In this document: positions 6,738-12,905 of the stretch, piece by piece
Numbering within the stretch: position 1 is the stretch's first letter
How the letters are laid out: each line of letters opens with the position of its first letter
Source: Clostridia bacterium
GTDB lineage: Bacteria > Bacillota > Clostridia > Christensenellales > Borkfalkiaceae
Reading direction: 5' to 3'
NCBI GenBank assembly: GCA_900768525.1
Contig: CAAGDF010000074.1
Coordinates: 1-12,905, forward strand
DNA: 12,905 nucleotides
Translations under genes and position numbers: made by a program
Notes under the pieces: generated by a model
Databases searched by the model: none
Told to the model about the DNA's origin: nothing
What the model saw: only the letters and a program-made list of their open reading frames with translations

Positions 6738-8345
6738 TTATTTTTTCAACTCTGCGTATGCTGCCTTGGCTTCTTCGTAAGTGGTTTTGTATTTTTCTTT
6801 AAGTTTGTTGAGTTCGGACGTCAGACTTGCGCCGTAATAAACGCCCGCAATCGCGTTGTCCTCGAATATAGACATTTCCTTTTCGAGCGTGGTGGAGTTC
6901 TTCGTCCATTCATTGGTGTAAAGGCAGAAACAGTTCTTTACGAAATTGTATTTTTTGCTGCCGTTGCCGCCAAGCCCTAACGCGTCGTAGAAAAGTTTAT
7001 CGGTTTCGGCAAGATTGTCTACCGTATTGCCGTTGAATACGTATTGCAAATATGCCTCTCTGGAGAAACGATAGTTAAACGATTCGAAAAGCATACCGGC
7101 TTTGCGCGCCGCGGTAAAGTTTGCATATTGCGCCTTTATCGTGCGGGTTCCGTCGGCATTTACCGTATTATGAACACCGTCGATACCGTAGTTAAGCAGA
7201 TTTATGCCGTCCTTGCTGTAGAACCAGTTCATAAAACGAACTATCTCGCGCGCCTTATCCGCGCTGACTTTCGACGAAATCATAAAGTTGTTTTCAAAGC
7301 CGCCCGCACTCTGCACGCCGGAATATCCGTCGGGACCTTGAACCGGCTGTATGCCTATCCATGTGCCGTTTGAAACGCCGTTTTTACGTAAATCCTCTGT
7401 GGCAAGTTTTGCGTATTCCGAAAAATAAACCGTGCAGCCGAGCACATTGTTAGCCATAATATTCTGCAAACCGCTGTAACCGCGTTCCTGATAACGGCTG
7501 TCGAGAAGTTCTTCGGCGAAAAGTTCCTGAAGCGATTCGAGATAATTTCTGTATTGCGAATGATAAACGGTAGGAACATATTCGTCGCCGTCCATTGCGA
7601 AATAGTAACGCGTGTCGATACCGAAAGCGTATCTCAGATTGGTGATATCCTGAACGGAAAAAGGAATTTCGTCGCTCTTACCGTTGCCGTTCGGATCGTT
7701 CTTTTTGAACGCTCTTAAAACGGCGACGAATTCATCCCACGTTTCGGGCACGTCGAGTTTGAGCGCGTCCAACCAGTCCTTGCGTATAAGGAAAGACAGC
7801 TGACACTCGGGTTCGCGGATGTTCATCATCGAATAGATCTCGAACGTGGCAACGTCGGTAAGTTCTAAAAGCATGTTCGGATCTTTGTAACTTTCGACGA
7901 TATCCATATAGTTGGGCGCGTACTGCATAAGCAGGTCGTAAAGCGGATAAGCCGCCCCGTCCCTTATGAGCGCCTGACGATTGGGCACGCGGCAGAACAG
8001 TTCGGGCGTGTCCTTTCTTCCGAGCGAGGTGAGCAACCTGTCGGGATATGCTTCTTCGGAAACGAATTCCATTTCAAGCTTCGTATTCGTCGCCTTTTCT
8101 ATCTCCGGAATAAGGTTTTCCGTCTTGCTGAATTTGGTTTCGTTGATGGGGGCAATGATCTTTATCGTGAGCTTATCGCGCGAATAAAAATCGTAATCAT
8201 AATCCTGAGCATATTCGCTTCTCGGCGTTCTTTCGCGGCGTTTGACGTCGCCCTTATCCGTATTGATACGGCAACCCGACGAAACCGAAAAAGCAGTTAC
8301 GGCAGCCAATACCGCCGTGATTCCTTTTAAAAAAGTTTTTTTCAT
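6738..8345 (-). CDS. Sugar ABC transporter substrate-binding lipoprotein (LplA-like)
   Basis: A 535-residue extracellular solute-binding protein. The N terminus has two Lys, a hydrophobic stretch and a lipobox VSSGC, with lipidated Cys25, so it is anchored on the outer face of the membrane. The mature protein has the two-lobe fold of large CUT1 binding proteins, with segments such as KLTIKIIAPINETKF near 58-72, ETWDEFVAVLRAFK in the middle, and an aromatic-rich C-terminal half. Its length matches the LplA/YtcQ group, longer than MalE-type proteins. It lies third in the operon behind both permeases, with a very strong GGAGGG ribosome binding site 5 nt from the ATG, in line with the need for excess binding protein. 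It delivers the oligosaccharide to the two permeases. The ligand cannot be read from sequence; the nearby GH42-like enzyme hints at a beta-linked oligosaccharide. Confidence 0.92.
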   Translation of the reverse strand: MKKTFLKGITAVLAAVTAFSVSSGCRINTDKGDVKRRERTPRSEYAQDYDYDFYSRDKLTIKIIAPINETKFSKTENLIPEIEKATNTKLEMEFVSEEAYPDRLLTSLGRKDTPELFCRVPNRQALIRDGAAYPLYDLLMQYAPNYMDIVESYKDPNMLLELTDVATFEIYSMMNIREPECQLSFLIRKDWLDALKLDVPETWDEFVAVLRAFKKNDPNGNGKSDEIPFSVQDITNLRYAFGIDTRYYFAMDGDEYVPTVYHSQYRNYLESLQELFAEELLDSRYQERGYSGLQNIMANNVLGCTVYFSEYAKLATEDLRKNGVSNGTWIGIQPVQGPDGYSGVQSAGGFENNFMISSKVSADKAREIVRFMNWFYSKDGINLLNYGIDGVHNTVNADGTRTIKAQYANFTAARKAGMLFESFNYRFSREAYLQYVFNGNTVDNLAETDKLFYDALGLGGNGSKKYNFVKNCFCLYTNEWTKNSTTLEKEMSIFEDNAIAGVYYGASLTSELNKLKEKYKTTYEEAKAAYAELKK

Positions 8346-8350
8346 TATTT

Positions 8351-8374
8351 CCCTCCGCAGCGGAATTTGTCCGC
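8351..8374 (-). promoter_or_regulatory. Hairpin and strong ribosome binding site before the binding-protein gene
   Basis: GCGGA and TCCGC (8360-8364 and 8370-8374) form a 5-bp hairpin just upstream of GGAGGG (8356-8351). It sits in the 46-nt gap after the second permease. Such hairpins can protect the downstream part of an mRNA from degradation and raise binding-protein levels. That role is inferred here. Confidence 0.4.
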
Positions 8375-8391
8375 CGTTGTTTCTTTTTCTT

Positions 8392-9294
8392 TTATTCTTT
8401 TACCGCACCCGTCATAACGCCCGAAATAAGGAATTTCTGGAAAAACGGGAATGCCGCCAGAATGGGCAAAATCGTAAACATAAGAGCGGCGTTTCTGACC
8501 TGCTCTATGCTTAAATTGCTTCCGCCTATGTCGAAATCGGAAGAGCCTGCCGAGTTTATAACCGACGCAAGCACTTGCTGCAATACGCGTTTTTCGTCCG
8601 ATTCGATATACAACAGCGGGTTTTGATATTGGTTCCACTGCCCGACGACTATCCACAATCCTATGGTTGCAAGAATAGGTCCGGAATTGGGCAATACTAT
8701 TTTGAAAAGCACGACGAAGTCGTTCGCACCGTCTATCTTAGCGGACTCCACGACCGCTTTGGGTATTCCGTAGAAAAAACCGCGCATTATAATAATGTTA
8801 TACGCGCTCAGTAGCGAGCAAAGCACGAGCGCCCAGTGCGAATCTATAAGATGAAGCTGACGGATGACCATATAGTTAGGAACGGTGCCGGCCGAAAACC
8901 ACATTGTAATCACTATGAACTGCGTATAAAGTTTTTTGAACCTTATGTTTGAAAATGCCATCGGATATGCGGCGAACGCCGTAAGCAAAAGCGACAGTAC
9001 GCACGTCAGCAAACAAACCTTTATGGTATTGAAATAGCCGATATAGACCGCCTTGTTGGAAGCTACCATTCCGTACGCTTCCCAATTTGCCCCGATATGA
9101 TATCTTCCGCCCGTATAGATTTGCGGCAAAAGGGTTATAGAACCGCTTCTGACGGCGGACGTATCCGAAAGCGATATCGCTATCATATTGATGAACGGAT
9201 ATAGTACGGTAATCGCAAGAACAGTAAGTATAGCTATCAGCACGCCGTAGCCTATGCGCGCGCCCACGCTTCTTTTAATTTTTCTCGTTTGCAT
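8392..9294 (-). CDS. Carbohydrate ABC transporter permease (LplC/YtcP-like)
   Basis: A 300-residue inner-membrane permease of the CUT1 type with about six hydrophobic segments, beginning near residues 15-42. The EAA loop that docks the ATPase is ESAKIDGANDFVVLFKIVLP (183-202), with the expected Gly. The C-terminal FLISGVMTGAVKE ending is typical of this subfamily. The start ATG follows AAGGAGGGG, which overlaps the stop codon of the first permease; the gap is 12 nt. It pairs with the first permease to form the channel. No ATPase gene is in the window, so a shared MsmX/UgpC-type ATPase encoded elsewhere is expected from what is known of this family. Confidence 0.93.
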   Translation of the reverse strand: MQTRKIKRSVGARIGYGVLIAILTVLAITVLYPFINMIAISLSDTSAVRSGSITLLPQIYTGGRYHIGANWEAYGMVASNKAVYIGYFNTIKVCLLTCVLSLLLTAFAAYPMAFSNIRFKKLYTQFIVITMWFSAGTVPNYMVIRQLHLIDSHWALVLCSLLSAYNIIIMRGFFYGIPKAVVESAKIDGANDFVVLFKIVLPNSGPILATIGLWIVVGQWNQYQNPLLYIESDEKRVLQQVLASVINSAGSSDFDIGGSNLSIEQVRNAALMFTILPILAAFPFFQKFLISGVMTGAVKE

Positions 9295-9306
9295 GAAAGC
9301 CCCTCC

Positions 9307-10263
9307 TTACCACAACGACGTTTCGGCAAGTTTCTTGCTGAACACGTTTGCAACGGTTACAAGCAACAGCGCAACGAGCGAATTGAACAGCCCCACCGCG
9401 GTGGAAAGTCCGTAATTATATTCGTTGAACGCCATTTTGTAAACATACGTCGCGATGACCTCGGACTTTTCAAGGTTACCGTTGTTTTGCATAAGATAAA
9501 CTTTCTCGAAATTGCTGCCCATTATCGCGCCGATTTGCATTATGAGCATTATCACTATAGTGGGAAGAATGGACGGAAGGGTTACGCTGAAAATCTCCTG
9601 CCATTTGTTCGCGCCGTCGATCTCTGCGGCTTCGTACAGGCACGGATCTATAGAGGTCAGCGCGGCGCTGTATACGATCGAGTTCCAACCAACCGTTTGC
9701 CATATACCCGAAACAACCTGTATTCCGCGGAACGCGTCGGCTTTATACAAAAGTGAATTTGTGTACTCGATGTTCAATAAATCGCACACCTGCCCCGCAA
9801 GTCCGCTGTCGGGATCGAGAAAAGATGTAATGAACCCGACAAGCGCGGCGGTAGACAAAAAGTGCGGCAAATAACTTATTACCGAAAGCGTTCTTTTGTA
9901 CCACTTGCAACGCACCTCGTTAAAGGCAAGCGCGAGAACGATTGCCGACGGAAACAGGAATACGAGAGCAAGCAGGTTTATGGCAAGCGTGTTGCCGAGA
10001 AGATGAAGAAATTCGCCCTCGAAAAAGTCCAGAAAATTATTGAACAGTACGAACGTGCTGCCCGAAAACCCGAAAGTAAGGCTGTAATCGTAAAACGCCA
10101 TTCTTATCCAGGTAATCGGCCAATAGCAAAATATTCCGAACCATACGATGACCGGGAACATCATCAGATACACGTATTTATTATCGTTAAGATACCTTTT
10201 TAAGTTGAATTTCGGCTTTTGCTTTTTCGTTTTCGCTACAGCCGCGTTTTCAAGTGTCCGCAT
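9307..10263 (-). CDS. Sugar ABC transporter permease (LplB/YtcQ-operon type)
   Basis: A membrane permease of the CUT1 importer, 318 residues from the chosen start. It has a basic N-terminal tail (KTKKQKPKFNLKRY), then about six membrane segments from near residue 30. The EAA loop YEAAEIDGANKWQEIFSVTLP lies at about 210-230. I choose the ATG at 10263 because AGGAG lies 7 nt before it. A longer in-frame start at 10305 has no ribosome binding site and would lie only a few bases after the predicted transcription start. It is the first gene of a five-gene operon running to the deacetylase. The mismatch-free family motifs leave little doubt about its role in translocation; the substrate is unknown. 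Confidence 0.92.
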   Translation of the reverse strand: MRTLENAAVAKTKKQKPKFNLKRYLNDNKYVYLMMFPVIVWFGIFCYWPITWIRMAFYDYSLTFGFSGSTFVLFNNFLDFFEGEFLHLLGNTLAINLLALVFLFPSAIVLALAFNEVRCKWYKRTLSVISYLPHFLSTAALVGFITSFLDPDSGLAGQVCDLLNIEYTNSLLYKADAFRGIQVVSGIWQTVGWNSIVYSAALTSIDPCLYEAAEIDGANKWQEIFSVTLPSILPTIVIMLIMQIGAIMGSNFEKVYLMQNNGNLEKSEVIATYVYKMAFNEYNYGLSTAVGLFNSLVALLLVTVANVFSKKLAETSLW

Positions 10264-10314
10264 TTGTTTCTCCTGTGGATTTCTCGCTTTTATTTTACTG
10301 TACATACGCGTTTC

Positions 10315-10320
10315 ATTATA
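10315..10320 (-). promoter_or_regulatory. Predicted -10 box of the importer/glycosidase/deacetylase operon
   Basis: A perfect TATAAT on the minus strand places the transcript start near 10308. The spacer and -35 region are almost pure A on the minus strand, with no TTGACA-like box, suggesting dependence on an activator or on A-tract contacts. The 16-bp motif shared with the GH1/GH94 intergenic region overlaps the expected -35 position. Confidence 0.5.
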
Positions 10321-10337
10321 GTGTTTTTTTTATCATT

Positions 10338-10353
10338 TTTTTTAGATTTCTTC
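10338..10353. promoter_or_regulatory. Copy 1 of a 16-bp motif shared by two intergenic regions
   Basis: TTTTTTAGATTTCTTC is identical to 12664-12679. Here it covers the -35 region and upstream flank of the importer operon promoter. AGA and TCT form a small inverted repeat inside it. It may be a shared regulator site; the T-rich composition makes chance a real alternative. Confidence 0.35.
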
Positions 10354-10371
10354 TCTTTTACCGCCGAAAAT

Positions 10372-10400
10372 TTGATTGCATGATTTATATATGTTATTAT
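10372..10400 (+). promoter_or_regulatory. Predicted promoter of the lipoprotein deacetylase gene
   Basis: TTGATT (10372-10377), a 17-bp spacer, and TATTAT (10395-10400) preceded by TGT, an extended -10. The transcript would start near 10407, giving a leader of only about 11 nt with GAGG (10407-10410) at its very end. This supports the start at 10418 over an in-frame ATG at 10376, which lies within the promoter. Confidence 0.55.
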
Positions 10401-10417
10401 TGCGTCGAGGTAAAAAC

Positions 10418-11242
10418 ATGAAGAATTTTTTGAAAATTTTACTTGCGCTCGCGCTTTCGGCGGCGTTTTTATTCGCTTTCGCCTGCACAAAAGGCGATAA
10501 CGGCACGCAAAACAGCGGCAATAATCAGTCGTCCTCTTCTTCGGGCGGACAAACCGAACCGCAGGATTTCTGGGACGTTTCTTCCGTAGACCTTTCACAC
10601 ATAAACCCGAAGGCGCGGCTCATTGCGTTCACCTTTGACGACGGACCGACCGCAAAAACCGACGCGCTTTTAAGCGTGTTTGAAGATTTCAATGCGAAAA
10701 ATACCGATTTCACCGCGCACGCAACGCTGTTTACCGTAGGTTCGTTTATAACCGAGGAAAAATCCGCCGTTTTAACGCGCGCGGTTTCCATGAAATTCGA
10801 ACTCGGCAACCACACCTACACGCACACAAATCTTACAACCCTTTCCGATGAGAAAATAATCGACGAATTAAAAAGGACGGACGAGGCGTTAAAAACATTC
10901 GACGGCAAAGCCGTTCACCTCGTTCGCCCTGCCGGCGGACATGCCGATAACCGCGTTTTATCGTGCTATAGGTCGACTTTTATCAACTGGACGGCCGATC
11001 TTGACACACGCGACTGGGATACTTCTTCCACCGAAAACGACGTGTATAACGCCGTTTCCAAAAACCTTACGGACGGCGGAATCGTGCTTATGCACCAAGG
11101 CTACGATAAGACCGTAAACGCCGTTAAGCGGCTTTTACCCGAGCTTAAAGCGCGCGGTTTTCAGGTTGTTTCGGTTTCCGAACTGATAAAACATTACAAG
11201 GCGAAAGCCTTGATCGGAAAACTGTATAACGATTTTATTTAA
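10418..11242 (+). CDS. Surface lipoprotein polysaccharide deacetylase (NodB/CE4)
   Basis: A 274-residue secreted enzyme. A hydrophobic leader (4-22) ends at Cys23 in FAFAC, a plausible but imperfect lipobox, followed by an Asn/Ser/Gly linker (24-48) that spaces the catalytic domain from the membrane. The full CE4 set is present: FTFDDGP (Asp74 base, Asp75 metal), HTYTH (His132, His136), VRPAGG with Arg170, DTRDW (196-200), and LMHQ with His226. It should remove N- or O-acetyl groups from a polysaccharide on the outside, such as peptidoglycan, chitin oligomers or xylan; the sequence does not decide between them. It is transcribed divergently from the importer operon and overlaps the convergent GH1 gene by 8 nt. 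The start is set by GAGG at 10407-10410. Linker codons look ordinary for this neighbourhood. Confidence 0.92.
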   Translation: MKNFLKILLALALSAAFLFAFACTKGDNGTQNSGNNQSSSSSGGQTEPQDFWDVSSVDLSHINPKARLIAFTFDDGPTAKTDALLSVFEDFNAKNTDFTAHATLFTVGSFITEEKSAVLTRAVSMKFELGNHTYTHTNLTTLSDEKIIDELKRTDEALKTFDGKAVHLVRPAGGHADNRVLSCYRSTFINWTADLDTRDWDTSSTENDVYNAVSKNLTDGGIVLMHQGYDKTVNAVKRLLPELKARGFQVVSVSELIKHYKAKALIGKLYNDFI

Positions 11243-12587
11243 AAAACTCTTCGGGTTTATTCAGATTATCGCCGTTAGTCGCGATGACCTTTTTATAAAA
11301 ATAGAAAGAATCTTTTTTTATTCTTCGCTGCGTTTCGTAATCGACAAAAATAAGACCGAACCGCTTTGAAAAACCGCATCGCCACTCAAAATTGTCGGTA
11401 AGCGCCCAGTGATAATAGCCGTTTACGGGAATCCCCTCGTTTACGGCTTTTTTCATTTGCATTAAATAGCGCGCGGTGTGGTCTATGCGGTAGGTATCGT
11501 GAACCTTGCCGTCAAGGCATACGCGGTCGTTTTGCGCAGTGCCGTTTTCGGTTATGACTATAGGCTTTTTATAGCGTTTATAAAGGAATTTCAGCCCGAA
11601 ATACACCGCTTCCGGAATATCGTCCCAGCCCATCGCGCTTTGCGACGAACCGTCTTTAAACGGCGCGACTTCTCCGTTGCCGTCCATGTAAAAACCCGAA
11701 TATATGTTTTGCGCGATAAAATCTATCGGCGAAGAGATGAGTTTTAAGTCCTCTTTTGTTATATCGGGCAGTTCGTCTTTAAAATACTCGTAATAATCTT
11801 TCGGATAATCGCCGAGGTATACGGGGTCGGCAAGAACGGACATGCAATTCATCGGTTCTTCTTTCCACACCTTGAAAAAGTCGTTATACGCAGCGGTTTC
11901 GCTCTCTTTTGTATCGTCCGCGGGGCATGTTACCCAGCCGCAGGTCGCCATTCCGATTTCGACGCCCGCAACCTTTTCCCTTAAAATTTTTACAGCCGCG
12001 CCGTGGCACAAAAGCAGGTTATGCCCCGCTTTCAGCAAATCTCTTAAAGAAACTTTTATCGCGGGGGCTAAACCGTCCGAATAAAGTCCGCCGTGAAGAA
12101 CGCACTGCGGCTCGTTTATGGTTATAAAAGTTTTCACGCGGTCGCCGAATTTTTCGGCTACGACGGAAACGTAATCGGAAAAAAATCTGACTATATCTCG
12201 ATTTAAAAACCCGCCTTTTTCGTATACCCATCTCGGCATATCCCAATGATAAAGCGTTACCACGGGCTTGATATTATTCTCGATAAGTCGGTCTATAAGT
12301 CGATTATAAAAGGTTACGCCCTTTTCGTTGACTACACCCTCGGCGGGCATTACCCTTGACCAGGACATAGAAAAACGATAGGCGTTAAGCCCGAGTTCTT
12401 TCATGAGCGCAACGTCCTCTTCATACCTGTGATAGTGGTCGCATGCAACGTCGCCCGTCTGATTGCGATAACACTTTTTATCGTGCGCGAAGTCGTCCCA
12501 TATACTTGGAGTTTTGCCGTCCTCGTTCCAACCGCCCTCTACCTGATAGGAGGCGGAAGCCGCACCCCACACAAAATTGTTTTTCAT
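11235..12587 (-). CDS. GH1 beta-glucosidase family glycoside hydrolase
   Basis: A 450-residue GH1 enzyme of normal length, without a signal peptide and so cytoplasmic. The acid/base is Glu159 in TINEP and the nucleophile Glu347 in ITENG. Sugar-binding residues of the -1 site are present: Gln15, His114, Trp394, and Glu401-Trp402 in DNFEW. The NFEW form is that of enzymes acting on non-phosphorylated glycosides; the 6-phospho enzymes carry a different loop here. It should release glucose or another hexose from beta-linked disaccharides, fitting import by ABC transport rather than a PTS. AAAGG lies 9 nt before the ATG. It is a single-gene unit divergent from a GH94 phosphorylase gene, and its stop overlaps the stop of the convergent deacetylase gene. 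Confidence 0.95.
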   Translation of the reverse strand: MKNNFVWGAASASYQVEGGWNEDGKTPSIWDDFAHDKKCYRNQTGDVACDHYHRYEEDVALMKELGLNAYRFSMSWSRVMPAEGVVNEKGVTFYNRLIDRLIENNIKPVVTLYHWDMPRWVYEKGGFLNRDIVRFFSDYVSVVAEKFGDRVKTFITINEPQCVLHGGLYSDGLAPAIKVSLRDLLKAGHNLLLCHGAAVKILREKVAGVEIGMATCGWVTCPADDTKESETAAYNDFFKVWKEEPMNCMSVLADPVYLGDYPKDYYEYFKDELPDITKEDLKLISSPIDFIAQNIYSGFYMDGNGEVAPFKDGSSQSAMGWDDIPEAVYFGLKFLYKRYKKPIVITENGTAQNDRVCLDGKVHDTYRIDHTARYLMQMKKAVNEGIPVNGYYHWALTDNFEWRCGFSKRFGLIFVDYETQRRIKKDSFYFYKKVIATNGDNLNKPEEFFK

Positions 12588-12617
12588 ATTCTGCCGCCTT
12601 TAATTTTTTATGTTCAC

Positions 12618-12646
12618 ATTTTAAATGAACGCAAGGTTAAAAACAA
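12618..12646 (-). promoter_or_regulatory. Possible promoter of the GH1 gene
   Basis: On the minus strand TTGTTT (12646-12641) and TAAAAT (12623-12618) are 17 bp apart. The -10 box is good and the -35 box weak. The ATG is 30 nt downstream of the -10. Confidence 0.45.
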
Positions 12647-12663
12647 TACGTTTTCTTATCGTA

Positions 12664-12679
12664 TTTTTTAGATTTCTTC
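12664..12679. promoter_or_regulatory. Copy 2 of the shared 16-bp intergenic motif
   Basis: Identical to 10338-10353. It lies 17 bp upstream of the GH1 -35 box and 19 bp upstream of the GH94 -35 box, between two divergent genes, a suitable place for a common regulator. Confidence 0.35.
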
Positions 12680-12698
12680 GTTTTAAAAGAGTTAGCCG

Positions 12699-12727
12699 TT
12701 TACATAATAAATATAGTTTGTTACAAT
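12699..12727 (+). promoter_or_regulatory. Predicted SigA promoter of the GH94 gene
   Basis: TTTACA (12699-12704), a 17-bp spacer and TACAAT (12722-12727) each match the consensus at five of six positions. The start codon follows 33 nt later, with GAGG at 12745-12748. Confidence 0.7.
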
Positions 12728-12760
12728 TTGGAAAAAAATCAGACGAGGTTTTTTAAGAAA

Positions 12761-12905
12761 ATGAAATTCGGGCATTTTGACGACGAGCGCAGAGAATACG
12801 TTATCGATACGCCGTACACACCGTTACCGTGGATAAACTATCTCGGTAACGACGACTTTTTTTCCATAATTTCCAACACGGCGGGCGGGTATTCTTTTTA
12901 CCGCG
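12761..12905 (+). CDS. GH94 cellobiose-phosphorylase-like glycoside phosphorylase, N-terminal fragment
   Basis: The first 48 codons of a gene that runs off the window. The protein opens with MKFGHFDDERREYVI, followed by TPLPWINYLG and FFSIISNTAGGYSFYR, the characteristic N terminus of GH94 cellobiose phosphorylases, which split cellobiose with phosphate into glucose 1-phosphate and glucose in the cytoplasm. Related phosphorylases for laminaribiose or other beta-glucobioses share this start, so the linkage is not settled, and the catalytic domain lies outside the window. GAGG 12 nt before the ATG is a rather distant ribosome binding site. Divergence from a GH1 beta-glucosidase gives the cell both a phosphorolytic and a hydrolytic route for beta-glucosides. 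Confidence 0.85.
   Translation, partial: MKFGHFDDERREYVIDTPYTPLPWINYLGNDDFFSIISNTAGGYSFYR

Noticed and set aside
12260..12310. Repeated ATAAGTCG-like words inside the GH1 gene
   Set aside because: Only short near-matches within coding sequence, explained by repeated Arg-Leu-Ile-Asp/Glu codons; not a repeat array.

Overview
The window looks like a carbohydrate-utilisation region of a Gram-positive, Clostridia-type bacterium. This is inference from several signs: strong AGGAGG-type ribosome binding sites, SigA-like promoters, lipoprotein solute-binding protein and CE4 enzyme, an LplA/LplB/LplC-type (CUT1) sugar importer without its own ATPase, and a GH1/GH94 pair for beta-glucosides. I see no mobile element, tRNA, rRNA or CRISPR array.

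Layout, left to right. Positions 1-381 hold no convincing gene. They contain a small unexplained minus-strand frame, a strong hairpin, and a hairpin with a T-run that reads as a plus-strand terminator although no plus-strand gene is visible before it. Positions 382-3027 are a tight three-gene minus-strand operon: a UlaG-like metallo-beta-lactamase-fold hydrolase, an enolase-superfamily sugar-acid dehydratase with every galactonate-dehydratase catalytic position kept, and a short-chain dehydrogenase. Together they resemble an oxidative sugar or sugar-acid route. A divergent AraC-family regulator (3148-3978) shares the promoter region with this operon and is its likely controller. A 7-bp inverted repeat there is a candidate operator.

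Positions 4205-10263 are a five-gene minus-strand operon in transcription order: two importer permeases, the lipoprotein binding protein, a cytoplasmic clan GH-A glycosidase (GH42-like), and a cytoplasmic NodB-type deacetylase. It ends at a bidirectional terminator (4069-4114) shared with the araC-type gene. The logic is capture of an oligosaccharide, import, removal of acetyl groups and hydrolysis in the cytoplasm.

Positions 10418-11242 encode a second, surface-anchored NodB-type deacetylase on the plus strand. It overlaps tail-to-tail with a minus-strand GH1 beta-glucosidase (11235-12587). Divergent from GH1, the window ends in the first 48 codons of a GH94 cellobiose-phosphorylase-like gene behind a good promoter. 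The 3' part of that gene is outside the window.

I found no clear new biological system. The most worthwhile points are the lactonase/dehydratase/dehydrogenase operon of unknown substrate, the two deacetylases in different compartments around one sugar importer, a 16-bp motif shared by two intergenic regions, and the apparent plus-strand transcript end near position 335.
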